From an uncultured Faecalibacterium sp. (lineage in GTDB: Bacteria > Bacillota > Clostridia > Oscillospirales > Ruminococcaceae), in the NCBI GenBank assembly GCA_937917475.1, contig CALDNF010000172.1, positions 1 to 5,368 of the forward strand: DNA of 5,368 nt. Direction: 5' to 3'. The notes under the pieces are model-generated. The model saw only the letters and a program-made list of their open reading frames with translations. It did not search any database and was not told the origin of the DNA. The position numbers and the translations under genes are program-made. Below are positions 5,150 through 5,368 of this stretch, one piece after another (position 1 is the first letter of the stretch; each line of letters opens with the position of its first letter).

Positions 5150-5368
5150 AACTTTGCACTGGCATGCGGAAACTTCCGGCGGCGCACAGAAGGGCAGCTG
5201 TACGGTCGCAGAGAATGATGGTGCGCTGCACTTGGCCGCTGACCTGCCTGCCGGGACGCTGAAACACATCACAGCAGAACTGCCGTGGACAATGGATGCA
5301 GACGAACGGCTGTTCATGAACGGATACCAGACATGGACATACAGCCCGGAACTGGATCGGAACGGAAA
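5142..5368 (+). CDS. N-terminal part of a GH36-type alpha-galactosidase (runs off the right edge)
   Basis: Seventy-five codons are present and the frame is open to the window edge. The segment RLFMNGYQTWTYSPEL (residues 57-72) matches the 'NG.QSW..S.E' element found near the N-terminus of GH36 alpha-galactosidases, in the beta-sandwich domain that precedes the catalytic barrel. Residues 1-56 look like the strands of that domain (for example SCTVAENDGALHLAADLPAG). No signal peptide is seen, so the enzyme should be cytoplasmic. GH36 enzymes remove alpha-linked galactose from melibiose, raffinose-family sugars or galactomannan fragments. The catalytic aspartates lie beyond the window, so the family call rests on one motif plus context. 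The start overlaps the transporter gene by 8 bases (ATGAATAA). Confidence 0.72.
   Translation, partial: MNKTLHWHAETSGGAQKGSCTVAENDGALHLAADLPAGTLKHITAELPWTMDADERLFMNGYQTWTYSPELDRNG

Noticed and set aside
4229..5317. Minus-strand 362-codon reading frame opposite the transporter
   Set aside because: It is rich in His, Gln and Ala as expected from antisense of hydrophobic codons, spans the junction of two real genes, and shows no family motif.

Overview
The window looks like chromosome from a moderately GC-rich gut Firmicute, most likely Faecalibacterium or a close Oscillospiraceae/Ruminococcaceae relative. This is inferred from the GC-rich third codon positions, strong AGGAGG-type ribosome binding sites, the sugar-gene content and the style of the proteins; no rRNA or marker gene is present to confirm it.

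Left part (1-700): a gene-poor, partly decayed interval. A leftward gene begins at the very edge, with its start codon at 3-1 behind a good ribosome binding site and an extended -10 promoter. Facing it is a rightward promoter and ribosome binding site driving a 63-codon ORF. This ORF joins the first ~20 residues of an NAD(P)H-hydrate epimerase (YjeF_N/NnrE) to the last ~40 residues of the same domain, with the catalytic middle missing: an internally deleted pseudogene in frame. Downstream lies AT-rich DNA with a second leftward promoter that nearly copies the first one, a doubtful 33-codon leftward ORF, and a strong rightward intrinsic terminator at 661-699.

Right part (748-5368): one tightly packed rightward sugar-utilisation operon. 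It starts at a TTGATT-N17-TAGAAT promoter embedded in an array of four alternating GGAAAC/GTTTCC half-sites. The genes are a TetR-family regulator, a cytoplasmic glycoside hydrolase family 2 enzyme, a GPH-family (MelB-like) sugar:cation symporter, and the start of a GH36-type alpha-galactosidase that runs off the right edge. Neighbouring genes overlap by 4, 10 and 8 bases, and each has its own ribosome binding site inside the preceding gene, so they are probably co-transcribed and translationally coupled.

Working model (inference): the symporter imports an intact galactose-containing oligosaccharide, GH36 and GH2 split it inside the cell, and the TetR protein senses the sugar or a product and represses its own operon by binding the half-site array over the promoter. 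The most noteworthy items are this operator array, the use of a TetR protein as a local sugar regulator, and the still-transcribable nnrE remnant.
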